Source: JACDAN01 sp035707105 (GTDB lineage: Bacteria; Actinomycetota; Thermoleophilia; Gaiellales; Gaiellaceae). From it: a stretch of DNA of 64,000 nt. The stretch's first letter is position 1, and each line of letters begins with the position of its first letter. Where the stretch lies: the NCBI GenBank assembly GCA_035707105.1, contig DASSUI010000029.1, positions 1 to 64,000 on the forward strand, given 5' to 3'. The position numbers were made by a program, and so were the translations under genes. Below the pieces are notes generated by a model that saw only the letters and a program-made list of their open reading frames with translations, was not told the DNA's origin and searched no databases. Positions 47,572-56,564 of the stretch are shown one piece after another.

Positions 47572-50402
47572 GCGCGGTCCCTGCCCGACGGGCGTCGCCC
47601 GCGCGGAGGCCGGCGCACCGCGCGCTCGACCGCCGCTTCGAGGCAGTCGTCTTCGACTGGGACGGCACCGCCGTCGCCGACCGGCAGGCGGATGCGGGCG
47701 AGCTGCGCGAGCTCGTCGAAGAGCTGTGCGCACTCGGGCTCGACCTCGCCGTCATCACCGGGACGCACGTCGGCAACGTCGATGGCCAGCTGCGCGCCCG
47801 GCCCGCCGGGCCTGGGCGCCTGCACTTCCTCGTCAACCGGGGGTCGGAGGTCTTCCGGGCGGACGAGGACGGACTGCACCTCCTCCTCCGGCGCGAGGCG
47901 ACCGCCGAGGAGAACGCCGCGCTCGACAGAGCGGCGGCCGCGACCGTCGGCGCCTTGTCCCTGCGCGGGCTCGAGGCCGAGATCGTGTCCGAGCGGCTGA
48001 ACCGGCGGAAGGTCGACCTGATCCCGGATTGGGTCGACCCGCCGAAGGCGGAGATCGACGAGCTCCTGCGGGCCGTCGAGTCGCGCCTGTTCGACGCCGG
48101 CGTCGGAGGCCTTCGCGCGGCCGTCGAGCTCGCCGTCGCTGCGGCCCGCGACGAGGGCATCCCCGACCCCCGTGTGACGAGCGACGCGAAGCACGTCGAG
48201 ATCGGCCTCACGGACAAGTCCGACTCCGCGCGCTGGATTGTCGAGCATCTCCGGCGGCGCGGCATTGCACCCGGCCAGGTCCTGATCGCCGGCGACGAGT
48301 TCGGGCCGCTCGGCGGGCTGATCGGCAGCGACTCCTACCTTCTGGTCGAGGAGGCCGAGCGCGCCACCGCGATCTCCGTGGGCGTCGAGCCGACCGGCGT
48401 CCCCGGCCGCGTGCTCTCCGTCCCCGGAGGACCCGAGGCGTACCTCGCCCTGCTCGCCGACCAGCGCGACCGGCGCCGCCGACGTGACGTCCCCGACGTC
48501 GACCGGGACCCCGCCTGGACGATCGAGATCGAGGGCGTCGACCGGCGGCTCGAGCGCACGCACGAGTCGCTTCTGACGCTCGCCGACGGCCGGCTCGGAA
48601 CGCGCGGCGCGCCGCTCACCGGCGACGGCGTCACGACGCCGGGGGTCCTCTTCGCCGGTGTCTACGACGGAGAGGGACCAGCCGCCGAGCTCGCCCGGAG
48701 CCCCGGCTGGGCGCGGGTCCAGTCGAGCCCGCGGCTCCGCCCGCGCCGCCGGACGCTCGACCTCCACACGGGCCTCCTTCGAGAGGAGGGCATGCTGACG
48801 TCGCTCCGCTTCTCCTCGCTCCACCGCCCCGGAACGGTCGCGCTCCGGGCCACCGGCAAGGCCGACGCCCTCCCGCGGAGCCGTCGGCGGGTGGTCGGCC
48901 GGCAGGTGGCCGCCGCGCTCGTCGACCTGCGCAGAGGCAGGGTGTTCGAGCGGATCGGCGGCTACGACCCCGACCGGGAGGCGGCCGCGGCGGCGCTCGC
49001 GGACGCGGAGCGCGCCGGCTTCGAGCGGCTGCTCTCGGAGCACCGGGAGGCATGGGGCGGACGCTGGGCCGAGGCCGACGTCGTCATCGACGGCGACGAC
49101 GACCTCCAGCTGGCCGTCCGCTTCGCGCTCTTCCACCTGATGGCGTCGGTCGCCGACTCCGGCGAAGCGGGGGTCGGCGCGCGCGGCCTCTCCGGGAACG
49201 CGTACCGCGGTCATGTCTTCTGGGACAGCGACGTCTTCGTGCTCCCGTTCCTGGCGGCGACACATCCGGCCGCTGCGAGGGCGATGCTGGAGTACAGGGT
49301 GCGGCGCCTCCCGGCCGCCCGTGCGGCGGCTGCCGCGCTCGGCCGAGAGGGCGCGAGGTTCCCGTGGGAGTCAGCCTTCGACGGCAGCGACGTGACGCCG
49401 GCATCGGTCCGGCTGCCGTCCGGAGAGCTCGTCCCGATCCGCACGGGCGAGCTCGAAGAGCACATCGTCGCCGACGTGGCGTGGGCGGCGGCGCAGTACC
49501 TGGACTGGAGCGGCGACGACGAGTGGGGCGCCGGCCCTGGCCGGGAGCTGCTCGCCGAGACGGCGCGCTACTGGGCGTCGCGGGTGCGCTACGACCGGGA
49601 GGGCCGGGCGCACATCTACGGCGTGATCGGGCCCGACGAGTACCACGAGCCCGTCGACGACAACGCGTTCACCAACGTGATGGCCCGGTGGAACCTTCGC
49701 CGGGCCGCCGCGCTCGACGGAAGCGACGAGTCCGAGCGCGAGACATGGCTCGCCGCCGCCGACGCGCTCGTTGACGGCTACGACCCGGCCAGCGGGATCT
49801 ACGAGCAGTTCGGGGGCTTCCACGAGCTGGAGCCGCTCCTGATCGCCGAGCTCGCCCCGCACCGGCCGATCGCGGCCGACCTGCTGCTCGGCCGGCAGCG
49901 CGTGCGAGGGGCGCAGGTCCTCAAGCAGGCGGACGTGCTCATGCTCCACCACCTGCTGCCGGAGGAGGTCGAGGGTGGCTCGTTGCTTCCGAACCTGGAG
50001 TACTACGAGCCCCGCACGGCACACGGCAGCTCGCTCTCGCCCGCGGTGCACGCGGCGCTGTTCGCGCGCGCGCGCCGCTTCGACGAGGCGGTCGAGGCGT
50101 TGTCGCTCGCCGCGCGGCTGGACCTCGACGATCTCACTGGAAGCACGGCCGGCGGGCTCCACCTCGCGACGATGGGCGGGGTCTGGCAGGCGCTCGCGTT
50201 CGGGTTCGCCGGCGTCCGGCCGAGCGGCGACCGACTCGTGGTCGATCCCCGCCTGCCGCCTCGGTGGAACGGGCTCGAGCTGGCGCTGCGGTTTCGCGGT
50301 CGTCCGTTCCGGCTGTCGATCCGGCGCCGGGCGGTCGAGGTGGACTCGGAGGAGCTGCAGGTACGACGGAGGAACGGCATCTGGGAGGTGGTCCTGAAAT
50401 GA
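47568..50402 (+). CDS. HAD phosphatase-like domain fused to glycoside hydrolase family 65
   Basis: 944 residues from GTG 47568. The first ~270 form a HAD-like domain (VVFDWDGTAVADR, VITGTHVGNVDG, AGDEFGPLGGL). The rest follows GH65 (trehalose, maltose or kojibiose phosphorylase/hydrolase): GHVFWDSDVFVLPF, HIYGVIGPDEYHEPVDDNAFTN with catalytic acid E691, and ARTAHGSSLSPAVHAA. Phosphorylases act with beta-phosphoglucomutase (also HAD), which would suit such a fusion; a hydrolase-phosphatase for a disaccharide is another option. The first HAD aspartate pair (DWDGT) is intact. The enzyme would mobilise a storage disaccharide in stress. Confidence 0.9.
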   Translation: MSAVPARRASPARRPAHRALDRRFEAVVFDWDGTAVADRQADAGELRELVEELCALGLDLAVITGTHVGNVDGQLRARPAGPGRLHFLVNRGSEVFRADEDGLHLLLRREATAEENAALDRAAAATVGALSLRGLEAEIVSERLNRRKVDLIPDWVDPPKAEIDELLRAVESRLFDAGVGGLRAAVELAVAAARDEGIPDPRVTSDAKHVEIGLTDKSDSARWIVEHLRRRGIAPGQVLIAGDEFGPLGGLIGSDSYLLVEEAERATAISVGVEPTGVPGRVLSVPGGPEAYLALLADQRDRRRRRDVPDVDRDPAWTIEIEGVDRRLERTHESLLTLADGRLGTRGAPLTGDGVTTPGVLFAGVYDGEGPAAELARSPGWARVQSSPRLRPRRRTLDLHTGLLREEGMLTSLRFSSLHRPGTVALRATGKADALPRSRRRVVGRQVAAALVDLRRGRVFERIGGYDPDREAAAAALADAERAGFERLLSEHREAWGGRWAEADVVIDGDDDLQLAVRFALFHLMASVADSGEAGVGARGLSGNAYRGHVFWDSDVFVLPFLAATHPAAARAMLEYRVRRLPAARAAAAALGREGARFPWESAFDGSDVTPASVRLPSGELVPIRTGELEEHIVADVAWAAAQYLDWSGDDEWGAGPGRELLAETARYWASRVRYDREGRAHIYGVIGPDEYHEPVDDNAFTNVMARWNLRRAAALDGSDESERETWLAAADALVDGYDPASGIYEQFGGFHELEPLLIAELAPHRPIAADLLLGRQRVRGAQVLKQADVLMLHHLLPEEVEGGSLLPNLEYYEPRTAHGSSLSPAVHAALFARARRFDEAVEALSLAARLDLDDLTGSTAGGLHLATMGGVWQALAFGFAGVRPSGDRLVVDPRLPPRWNGLELALRFRGRPFRLSIRRRAVEVDSEELQVRRRNGIWEVVLK

Positions 50403-51205
50403 GAAGGGTTCTTGCTGCGGTCGATGGAAGCCTGGCCGACGCGCCCGTGCTGATCACGGCTCGGGCTCTCGGCGAGCTGCTCGGCGCCGACGTCGAGGCG
50501 ATCCACGTCGACGCCGTCGGACGCGCCGACGGGACGGCGGCGGCCGAGGCGGCGGGAGTGCAGTTGCGGGTGGTCACTGGCGACGTCGTCGAGGAGCTTG
50601 CAGGAGCGGGTAAGGAGGACGACGTTGCCGCCCTCGTCCTCGGCGCGCGCGGGCTGCCCACCGATCCGCGCCCGCTCGGAGCGACGGCTGAGGCCGTGGC
50701 GACGAAGGTGCTCAAGCCGGTCGTAATCGTCCCGCCTGACGGAATCCGGCCGGCCGCGATCCGCCGGATCCTCCTTCCGCTCGAAGGCACGCCCTCGTCC
50801 TCGCACGCACCGCGGGTCGTCCTCGGGCTAGCGCAGGACATCTCGCTCGACGTGGTCGTGCTCCACGCGCTGGGGGCGGAGGACATCCCGTCGTTCACGG
50901 ATCAGCCGCAGCACGAGCACAGGGCGTGGGCGAGCGAGTTCCTCGCCCGATACTTCCCGGCGGGCATCGCCGGCGTGCGGATGGAGACGCGGATCGGGCG
51001 CGCGGAGACCCTCGTGCCGCAGGTGGCGGAGGAGTTCGCGTGTGACCTCATCGCGCTCGGCTGGGCGCAGGAGCTCGCGCCGGGTCGGGCACCCGTCGTG
51101 CGCGCAGCGCTCCAGCTGTCGCAGCGTCCCGTCCTGCTCGTGCCGGTGCACTCGGACTCACCCGAGCACTCGGAAGTCAAAGAGGAGGACCTCGCGAGAG
51201 CCTGA
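50399..51205 (+). CDS. Universal stress protein, two-domain variant
   Basis: 268 residues from ATG 50399, overlapping the GH65 stop (ATGA). It begins MRRVLAAVDGSLADAPVLITARALGEL and has a second domain with IRRILLPLEGTPSSSHAPRVVL and LIALGWAQELAPGRAPVVRAAL. It is a clear paralogue of 37231-38019 and, like it, lacks the GxxG ATP motif. The two copies follow metabolic genes in separate operons. Confidence 0.87.
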   Translation: MRRVLAAVDGSLADAPVLITARALGELLGADVEAIHVDAVGRADGTAAAEAAGVQLRVVTGDVVEELAGAGKEDDVAALVLGARGLPTDPRPLGATAEAVATKVLKPVVIVPPDGIRPAAIRRILLPLEGTPSSSHAPRVVLGLAQDISLDVVVLHALGAEDIPSFTDQPQHEHRAWASEFLARYFPAGIAGVRMETRIGRAETLVPQVAEEFACDLIALGWAQELAPGRAPVVRAALQLSQRPVLLVPVHSDSPEHSEVKEEDLARA

Positions 51206-51243
51206 GGAAGCGCCGACCGACACCCGCCGTAGAGTTGGTGGCG

Positions 51244-52320
51244 ATGGATCCCGCGCGTACGCGGCGCGTGGAGCTCGTCCTCCCGATGCGGACGGTGCTC
51301 GTCGTCGCCGCCGCCTTCATGGTGCTCGCCGCGTTCACGGCGATCGGCGACACGTTTCTCATCGTCTTCGTGGGGATCTTCCTCGCGTTCGTCTTCGAGT
51401 TCCCGGTCAGGTTCGTGATGGCGCGGACGGGACTCTCGCGCGGGTTCGCGGCGACCGTCACCGTGCTCGGAACCGCCCTGCTCGCGCTGGTGCTGTTCCT
51501 GCTCTTCCTCGTGCCGCTCGTCGCGGCGGTCCGCGACTTCCTGGAGCAGCTGCCCGCGGTCGTCGAGGATCTCCGTGGGTCGGACGAGCTCTCCTGGCTC
51601 GGCGACTCGGGCGCGGCGCAGAACGTCCAGGAGGGTGCCGATCACGTCTCGGCCTCGCTGCCCAACGCCGTCTCGGAGATCCTCGGCATCGCGGGGACGT
51701 TCTTCGGCGTGTTCCTCGCGGCGTTCACGATCCTCTTCATCTGCCTCTTCCTCCTCACCGACGTCGAGAACCTCAAGCGCTCGCTCGCCTCCGTGCTGAT
51801 GCCCGGGCAGGACGAGCGCTGGCTGCGGGTGTGGGAGCGGGTGACGGAGACGCTGTCTCGCTGGGCGATCGGAGTGCTCGTGATCGCGGTGATCGCCGGC
51901 ACCGTCCAGGGGACGACGGCGTGGCTGCTCGGCTCGAGCTACGCGCTTGCGCTCGGTGTGATCGCCGGGCTCCTCGACACGATCCCGAACCTCGGCGCGA
52001 CGATCGCCGGCTTCCTGCTGGTGCCGGCCGTCTGGGCCGAGGAAGGGCTGGCCGCGGCGGCGATCATGCTCGCCGTCGTGCTCACCTACCAGCAGGTGGA
52101 GAACAACGTCATCACGCCGAAGGTCCAGGGCAAGGCCGTGCAGCTCTCGGGCTTCTTCATCATCGTGGCGGTGACGCTCTTCGGGGCCCTGCTCGGCGTG
52201 CTCGGCGCGCTGACTGCCGTGCCGCTCGCCGCGACGATCCAGATCTTCGTCCGGGAGCTGACGCAGGCGAGGCGGGAGCAGGTGCTCGAGGCGCGCGCCG
52301 CGCTCGACGCGCCGCCCTAG
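51244..52320 (+). CDS. AI-2E-family transporter (TqsA/PerM-like permease)
   Basis: About 358 residues with eight predicted helices. Family features: VVAAAFMVLAAFTAIGDTFLIVFVGIFLAFVFEFPVRF near the start, LNxxPNLG-type stretch IAGLLDTIPNLGATIAGFLLVPAVW, and YQQVENNVITPKVQGKAVQL, the most conserved motif. I chose ATG 51244; GTG 51235 is possible. Members export AI-2 or act as Na+/H+ antiporters. The stop codon shares CTAG with the convergent BrkB gene. Confidence 0.9.
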   Translation: MDPARTRRVELVLPMRTVLVVAAAFMVLAAFTAIGDTFLIVFVGIFLAFVFEFPVRFVMARTGLSRGFAATVTVLGTALLALVLFLLFLVPLVAAVRDFLEQLPAVVEDLRGSDELSWLGDSGAAQNVQEGADHVSASLPNAVSEILGIAGTFFGVFLAAFTILFICLFLLTDVENLKRSLASVLMPGQDERWLRVWERVTETLSRWAIGVLVIAVIAGTVQGTTAWLLGSSYALALGVIAGLLDTIPNLGATIAGFLLVPAVWAEEGLAAAAIMLAVVLTYQQVENNVITPKVQGKAVQLSGFFIIVAVTLFGALLGVLGALTAVPLAATIQIFVRELTQARREQVLEARAALDAPP

Positions 52321-53192
52321 CGGCGTTCCCAGGCCGTCGCGTTCAGGAAGGCCGCGATCGTGAAGAGGCGGGCCGTCACGTACAGCCAGAGGAGGATCGC
52401 CGTCGACGTGCCGAACGCCCCGTAGACGCTGCCCTCCTTGCCGAGGCGCGGCGCGAGGTAGACGGCGACCCACACGTTGATCGCCCACATCCCGACGGCG
52501 AGCAGCGCCGCGCCCGGCAGGTGGTCGCGCATCCGCGCCTCCGGTTCGTGCGGGAGCAGGGAGAAGGCAAGCGTCGCCGCGACGGCGTAGAAGCCGAGGA
52601 GGGCCGCGAAGCTGAGGATGCGGCCTCCGGGGGCTTCGATCTCGAGCGATGACAGGGCGGCCGCCACGGCCGTGATCACGACGGAGAGCGCCGTGAAGAG
52701 GAGCGATGCCTGCACCTTGCGGCGGATCTTCGGCGGCGGCAGCCGCCACGCGAGGGTGAAGACCACGGCGAGCGCCTTCACCGCGGTCGTTCCGAACCAG
52801 AGGGTCAGGATCGATCCGCCGACGAGGAACACCCACCGCGGCGTGGTGCCGACGTCGACCGCTTCACGAAACGACTCCGCGGCTGTCGCGGTCAGCCCGA
52901 AGGAGCGTGCGGCGTCCTCCAGGTCGGCCGGATTCGACGCTGCCCAGATGCTCGAGAGCGCGCCGCCGACCGCCCCGAGCGAGACGACCCAGAAGAAGAA
53001 CCGGTAGGCGAGCCCCCCGGCCAGCAGCCCACCGCCGCTGCCGCTCTCGCGCTCGACGGCTGCCAGGGCGGTCGGCGCGCCCGGAACCGTCTCCAGCGCG
53101 CGGGCGGCGAGGTGCTCCGCCCGCGCGCGAGCGCGCTCGACCCGGGCCCGGCGTGTCTCGACGGACGGCTCGGACTCGCCGGGCTCGTTCAC
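52317..53192 (-). CDS. YihY/BrkB-family membrane protein
   Basis: 291 residues from GTG 53192 with six predicted helices. An N-terminal charged coil (about 12-35) precedes LLAGGLAYRFFFWVVSLGAVGGALSS. The family core contains LTLWFGTTAVKALAVVFTLAWRLPPPKIRRK and GSVYGAFGTSTAILLWLYVTARLFTIAAFLNA. The family was once called RNase BN by mistake and is now viewed as a membrane protein of unknown role. GTG overlaps the stop of the TetR gene. Confidence 0.87.
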   Translation of the reverse strand: MNEPGESEPSVETRRARVERARARAEHLAARALETVPGAPTALAAVERESGSGGGLLAGGLAYRFFFWVVSLGAVGGALSSIWAASNPADLEDAARSFGLTATAAESFREAVDVGTTPRWVFLVGGSILTLWFGTTAVKALAVVFTLAWRLPPPKIRRKVQASLLFTALSVVITAVAAALSSLEIEAPGGRILSFAALLGFYAVAATLAFSLLPHEPEARMRDHLPGAALLAVGMWAINVWVAVYLAPRLGKEGSVYGAFGTSTAILLWLYVTARLFTIAAFLNATAWERR

Positions 53193-53791
53193 GCCTGATC
53201 CGGCTCGGTGAGCGGGCCGACGAGATACCGCTGGAAGGTCGGGGCGATGGATGCGACGACCCGATCGGCGTCGAGCGAGGCGAGCGGCTCCACGGCGACG
53301 ACGTAACGCGCGAGGACGAGACCGACGACCTGCGTCCCTACGAGGTTCGCCCGCAGGTTGGCATCGTCCACACCGAGACCGTCCGCGATCGCCGCGAAGA
53401 CGCGGCGAGAGATCAGCTCGCGCAGCATCGCGGCCGCCTCGGCCTCGGTCGACGCGGCCCGCACCATCCCCGTCATCACGCTTCGCGCATTCTCGTCCTC
53501 GAGCATGCCGACGACGAAGCGGGCGAACCGCTCGCCCACGCCGTTGCGGTCACCGGCCAGGATCGCCGGCAGCACCTCCTCGGGCGCGAACGGCAGGTCG
53601 ATGACCGAGAGAAAGAGCTGCTGCTTCGAGCCGTAGAAGTGGATGACGAGCGCGGGGTCGACGCCCGCCTCGTTCGCGATCGCCCGGATCGTCGTCCGCT
53701 CGTAGCCGAGCTCGCCGAAGCTCCGGCGCGCCGCCTCCGCGATCGCCTCCCGGGTTCGGCTCGTCCCCGCCCTTCGACCGCGTGTTGTCAT
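53189..53791 (-). CDS. TetR-family repressor
   Basis: 200 residues from ATG 53791. N-terminal HTH: TREAIAEAARRSFGELGYERTTIRAIANEAGVDPALVIHFYGSKQQLFLSVI. The C-terminal ligand domain resembles TetR_C (PilT-type actinobacterial) forms (VLPAILAGDRNGVGERFARFVVGMLE). It is divergent from the MFS pump gene, with a palindromic operator between (53835-53854), the classic layout for local repression of an efflux pump. Confidence 0.92.
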   Translation of the reverse strand: MTTRGRRAGTSRTREAIAEAARRSFGELGYERTTIRAIANEAGVDPALVIHFYGSKQQLFLSVIDLPFAPEEVLPAILAGDRNGVGERFARFVVGMLEDENARSVMTGMVRAASTEAEAAAMLRELISRRVFAAIADGLGVDDANLRANLVGTQVVGLVLARYVVAVEPLASLDADRVVASIAPTFQRYLVGPLTEPDQA

Positions 53792-53834
53792 GCCAAAACG
53801 CTCCGGGCTTGCATACTCAATTCAACGTCTGTAG

Positions 53835-53854
53835 AATTCAACACCTATTGAATT
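53835..53854. promoter_or_regulatory. TetR-type operator between repressor and MFS pump genes
   Basis: AATTCAA, 6 nt, TTGAATT: a perfect inverted repeat over 20 bp. A further AATTCAA half-site lies 16 nt to the left (53819-53825). AT-rich against the surrounding DNA. Likely bound by the 53189 repressor. Confidence 0.75.
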
Positions 53855-53884
53855 GTTACCACGAACCGGTGAGGTGTGAATCGC

Positions 53885-55447
53885 ATGACGGTTGACGCGC
53901 TCCAGCACGCCCGTCGCTGGAAGACACTCGCAGTCCTGTCCCTAAGCCTCGTAATCATCGGGCTCGACAATACGATCCTCAACGTCGCCCTCCCGACCCT
54001 GCAGGACGAGTTCGGCGCCTCTCCCTCGAAGCTCCAGTGGATGGTCGACTCGTACCTCCTGGTCTTCGCGGGCCTCTTGCTCGTGTTCGGAACGCTCGGC
54101 GACCGCTTCGGCCGCAAGCTCGCGCTCCAGGCGGGCGTGACGATCTTCGGCCTCGCGAGCCTCGGCGCCCTCGTCGCCGGCTCGGCCAACGAAGTGATCG
54201 CGGTGCGCGCAGCCATGGGCGTGGGCGCGGCGCTGATCATGCCCGCCACGCTCTCGATCATCGCCAACGTCTTCAGCGGCGAGGAACGCGGCAAGGCGAT
54301 CGGCATCTGGGCCGGCCTGGCGGCCGTCGGCATCGGGCTCGGCCCGCTGGCCGGGGGTCTCCTGCTCGAGTGGTTCAGCTGGTGGTCGGTCTTCCTGGTG
54401 AACGTGCCGTTCGCCGTAGCGGCGCTGCTGCTCGGCATCCGCTACGTCCCCGAGAGCCGGGATCCGCGGCCGGGCTCGTTCGACCTGCTCGGTGCCGCGC
54501 TCTCGACCGCCGGGTTCAGCATCCTCGTGTACGCGATCATCGAGGCGCCGGAGCACGGCTGGACGTCCGGCCTCGTCCTCGGGTCGCTCACGGCGAGCCT
54601 CGCGCTGCTCGTCACGTTCCTCTGGTGGGAGCGGCGCGTCGAGAACCCCATGCTCGACCTCGGTTTCTTCCGCAGCGCGCGGTTCAGCGTCGGCACGGCC
54701 GCCGTCAGCGTCGCCTTCTTCGCGCTTCTCGGCGGCATCTTCGCGCTCACGCAGTACCTGCAGTTCGCGCACGGCTTCAGCGCGATCGAGGCCGGCGCCG
54801 TGATGAGCCCGATGGCGCTTGGGTTGATGATCGGCGCGGGCTCGTCCAGCAAAGCCGTCGAGCGGCTCGGCACGTCGCGGGTCGTTGCGGCGGGCCTGAC
54901 GGGTCTCGCGGTGCTCCTCGCGCTGACGACTGTTTGGGAACCGCACACGGGCTCGATCGCCCTCGTCGCCTGGTTCTTCGGGCTCACCCTCGCCATGGGT
55001 TGGGTCATGGCGCCGGCGACCGAGGCCGTCGTGGGTGCCGTGCCAGCGGCGAAGTCCGGTGTCGCATCGGCCACCAATACGGTCGCCCGTATGGTCGCGG
55101 GCGCGCTCGGCGTGGCCGTGATCGGGTCGCTGATCACCTCTCTCTACTCCGCCGACGTGGAAGGGTCGCTCGGCGGGCTGCCGCCGGAAGCGCAGGCACG
55201 GGCCGAGGAGTCGGTGGGCGCTGCCGGCGCGATCGCCTCGCAGCTTCCGCCCGACGCGGCCGCGGGCCTGCTTGCCACGACCGGCGGCGCCTTCACGGAC
55301 GCGATGGGGATCGGACTCTTCGCCGCCGCGGCGCTGGCTGCGGCGATGGCCGTCGTGGTCGTGCGGTTGCTCCCGGGCCGGGAGGCGGATGTCGTCGAGG
55401 CGGAGCCCGTCGTGCGGCCGGTCGCAGAGCCCGAGCGGGCCGGCTAG
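53885..55447 (+). CDS. MFS drug efflux permease, DHA2 (14-TM) family
   Basis: 520 residues from ATG 53885 (GTG 53876 is an alternative, GAGGTG lies upstream). DHA2 signatures: LDNTILNVALPTLQDEF in TM1, motif A GTLGDRFGRKLAL, and GIGLGPLAGGLLLEWFSWWSVFLVNVPF in TM5. About 14 helices. It should export drugs or other amphiphilic compounds with proton antiport and be repressed by the divergent TetR protein. Confidence 0.94.
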   Translation: MTVDALQHARRWKTLAVLSLSLVIIGLDNTILNVALPTLQDEFGASPSKLQWMVDSYLLVFAGLLLVFGTLGDRFGRKLALQAGVTIFGLASLGALVAGSANEVIAVRAAMGVGAALIMPATLSIIANVFSGEERGKAIGIWAGLAAVGIGLGPLAGGLLLEWFSWWSVFLVNVPFAVAALLLGIRYVPESRDPRPGSFDLLGAALSTAGFSILVYAIIEAPEHGWTSGLVLGSLTASLALLVTFLWWERRVENPMLDLGFFRSARFSVGTAAVSVAFFALLGGIFALTQYLQFAHGFSAIEAGAVMSPMALGLMIGAGSSSKAVERLGTSRVVAAGLTGLAVLLALTTVWEPHTGSIALVAWFFGLTLAMGWVMAPATEAVVGAVPAAKSGVASATNTVARMVAGALGVAVIGSLITSLYSADVEGSLGGLPPEAQARAEESVGAAGAIASQLPPDAAAGLLATTGGAFTDAMGIGLFAAAALAAAMAVVVVRLLPGREADVVEAEPVVRPVAEPERAG

Positions 55448-55459
55448 GTCACCCGGCCT

Positions 55460-55491
55460 CGCCGGGGGAGCGGCGGGCGACTCCCCCGGCG
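55460..55491. terminator. Hairpin between convergent MFS and PhnB-like genes
   Basis: CGCCGGGGGAG (55460-55470) and CTCCCCCGGCG (55481-55491) form an 11-bp perfect stem with a 10-nt loop. No T-run. Suits a bidirectional terminator. Confidence 0.6.
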
Positions 55492-55499
55492 CGCGGCCG

Positions 55500-55994
55500 T
55501 TAGCGCGTCGGCGTCGGGGCGTCGGCGCCTTCGTACGCTCGGCGGAGGCCCTCGATCTCGATCTTGCCCATTCCGAGCATCGCGTTCATCACCCGGTTCG
55601 CCTTCTCGGGATCTTCGTCGCGGAGGAGCTCGCCGAGGATGCGCGGGATCACCTGCCACGAAACGCCGAACTTGTCCGTGAGCCATCCGCACGGACCGGG
55701 CTCGCCGCCTTCGGAGAGCTTCTCCCACAGCTCGTCGACCTCCTCCTGCGTCTCGCAGCGGACGAAGAGCGAGATGCCCTGCGAGAAGCTGAAGGAGGGC
55801 CCGCCGTTGAGGGCGATGAACGGCTGCCCGGCGAGCTCGAACTCGGCCGACATGAACGTCCCCTTCGGCGCGGGCCCGGCGTCGCCGTAACGGCTCGTGC
55901 TCACGATCCGCGAGTCGGGGAAGATCGAGGTATAGAAGTCGACCGCTTCCTCGGCGCGGTCCTCGAAGGTCAGGAACGTCGTGATCTTCTGCAT
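55500..55994 (-). CDS. PhnB-like VOC superfamily protein
   Basis: 164 residues from ATG 55994. KITTFLTFEDRAEEAVDFYTSIFPDSRIVSTSRYG begins a glyoxalase/VOC fold, then FELAGQPFIALNGGPSFSFSQGISLFVRCETQEEVDELWEKLSEGGEPGPCGWLTDKFGVSWQVIP. This is the 3-demethylubiquinone-9 methyltransferase-like (PhnB) group. Metal residues typical of VOC enzymes are not all present; enzymatic function is unknown. Confidence 0.88.
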   Translation of the reverse strand: MQKITTFLTFEDRAEEAVDFYTSIFPDSRIVSTSRYGDAGPAPKGTFMSAEFELAGQPFIALNGGPSFSFSQGISLFVRCETQEEVDELWEKLSEGGEPGPCGWLTDKFGVSWQVIPRILGELLRDEDPEKANRVMNAMLGMGKIEIEGLRRAYEGADAPTPTR

Positions 55995-56060
55995 GTGTCG
56001 TCCTCTCTGCTCGACGGCCGGTGTTCAGTAAAGACGGGCCGGGCGCCGGAAACTCATCGC

Positions 56061-56564
56061 TCAGGCCCGGAGCACGGGCGCGAGATGCCGGCCGAGCAGC
56101 GCCGTGAGCGCGAGCACACCGCCGAGCGCCGCCGCCTCGGCCGGGTCGTGGTGCCGCACGAGCGCCGCGACCGCCATCAGCGCCGCGAGCGCGATGAGGG
56201 TGACCGCGACACCCCGGTGGAAGCGCCCGGCCTCGAGCCGCGGCCAGTCGTCGAGCAGGCGGACGACCTCGCGTCCCTCGTCGGAGTCGGTGCAGTCCGT
56301 CTTCCGGGGACAGGCGTTGCACACCTGCGGCCTGCCTCGGTAGCGGACGAGCCGCCGCTCGTGATCGTGCTCGTGCGGCCAGAGATGCTCGCCCTCCGGG
56401 CACTCCCAGGCGTCGAGGTGGCCGTGGTAGCGGAAGCCGGCGGTCCGGTACCGCTCCGAGCGGCGGTAGGAGTGCCGGGCGGCGAGGTCGAGGGTCGTGG
56501 CCGCGCCGAGCAGGAACAGCGCGTAGCCGCCGAGGAGGACCGCCTCGGGGTCGATCGCCCTCAC
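56061..56564 (-). CDS. Cys/His-rich membrane protein linked to NO reductase
   Basis: 167 residues from GTG 56564, overlapping the qNOR stop (GTGA). One N-terminal helix (LLGGYALFLLGAATTLDLAARH), then a soluble segment with WECPEGEHLWPHEHDHER and VCNACPRKTDCTD, and two C-terminal helices. The four cysteines plus a histidine-rich stretch could bind an Fe-S cluster or metal. I recall a related small protein near bacterial qNOR and haem-copper oxidase genes, but no function is established. Coupling suggests an accessory or electron-transfer subunit. Confidence 0.75.
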   Translation of the reverse strand: MRAIDPEAVLLGGYALFLLGAATTLDLAARHSYRRSERYRTAGFRYHGHLDAWECPEGEHLWPHEHDHERRLVRYRGRPQVCNACPRKTDCTDSDEGREVVRLLDDWPRLEAGRFHRGVAVTLIALAALMAVAALVRHHDPAEAAALGGVLALTALLGRHLAPVLRA

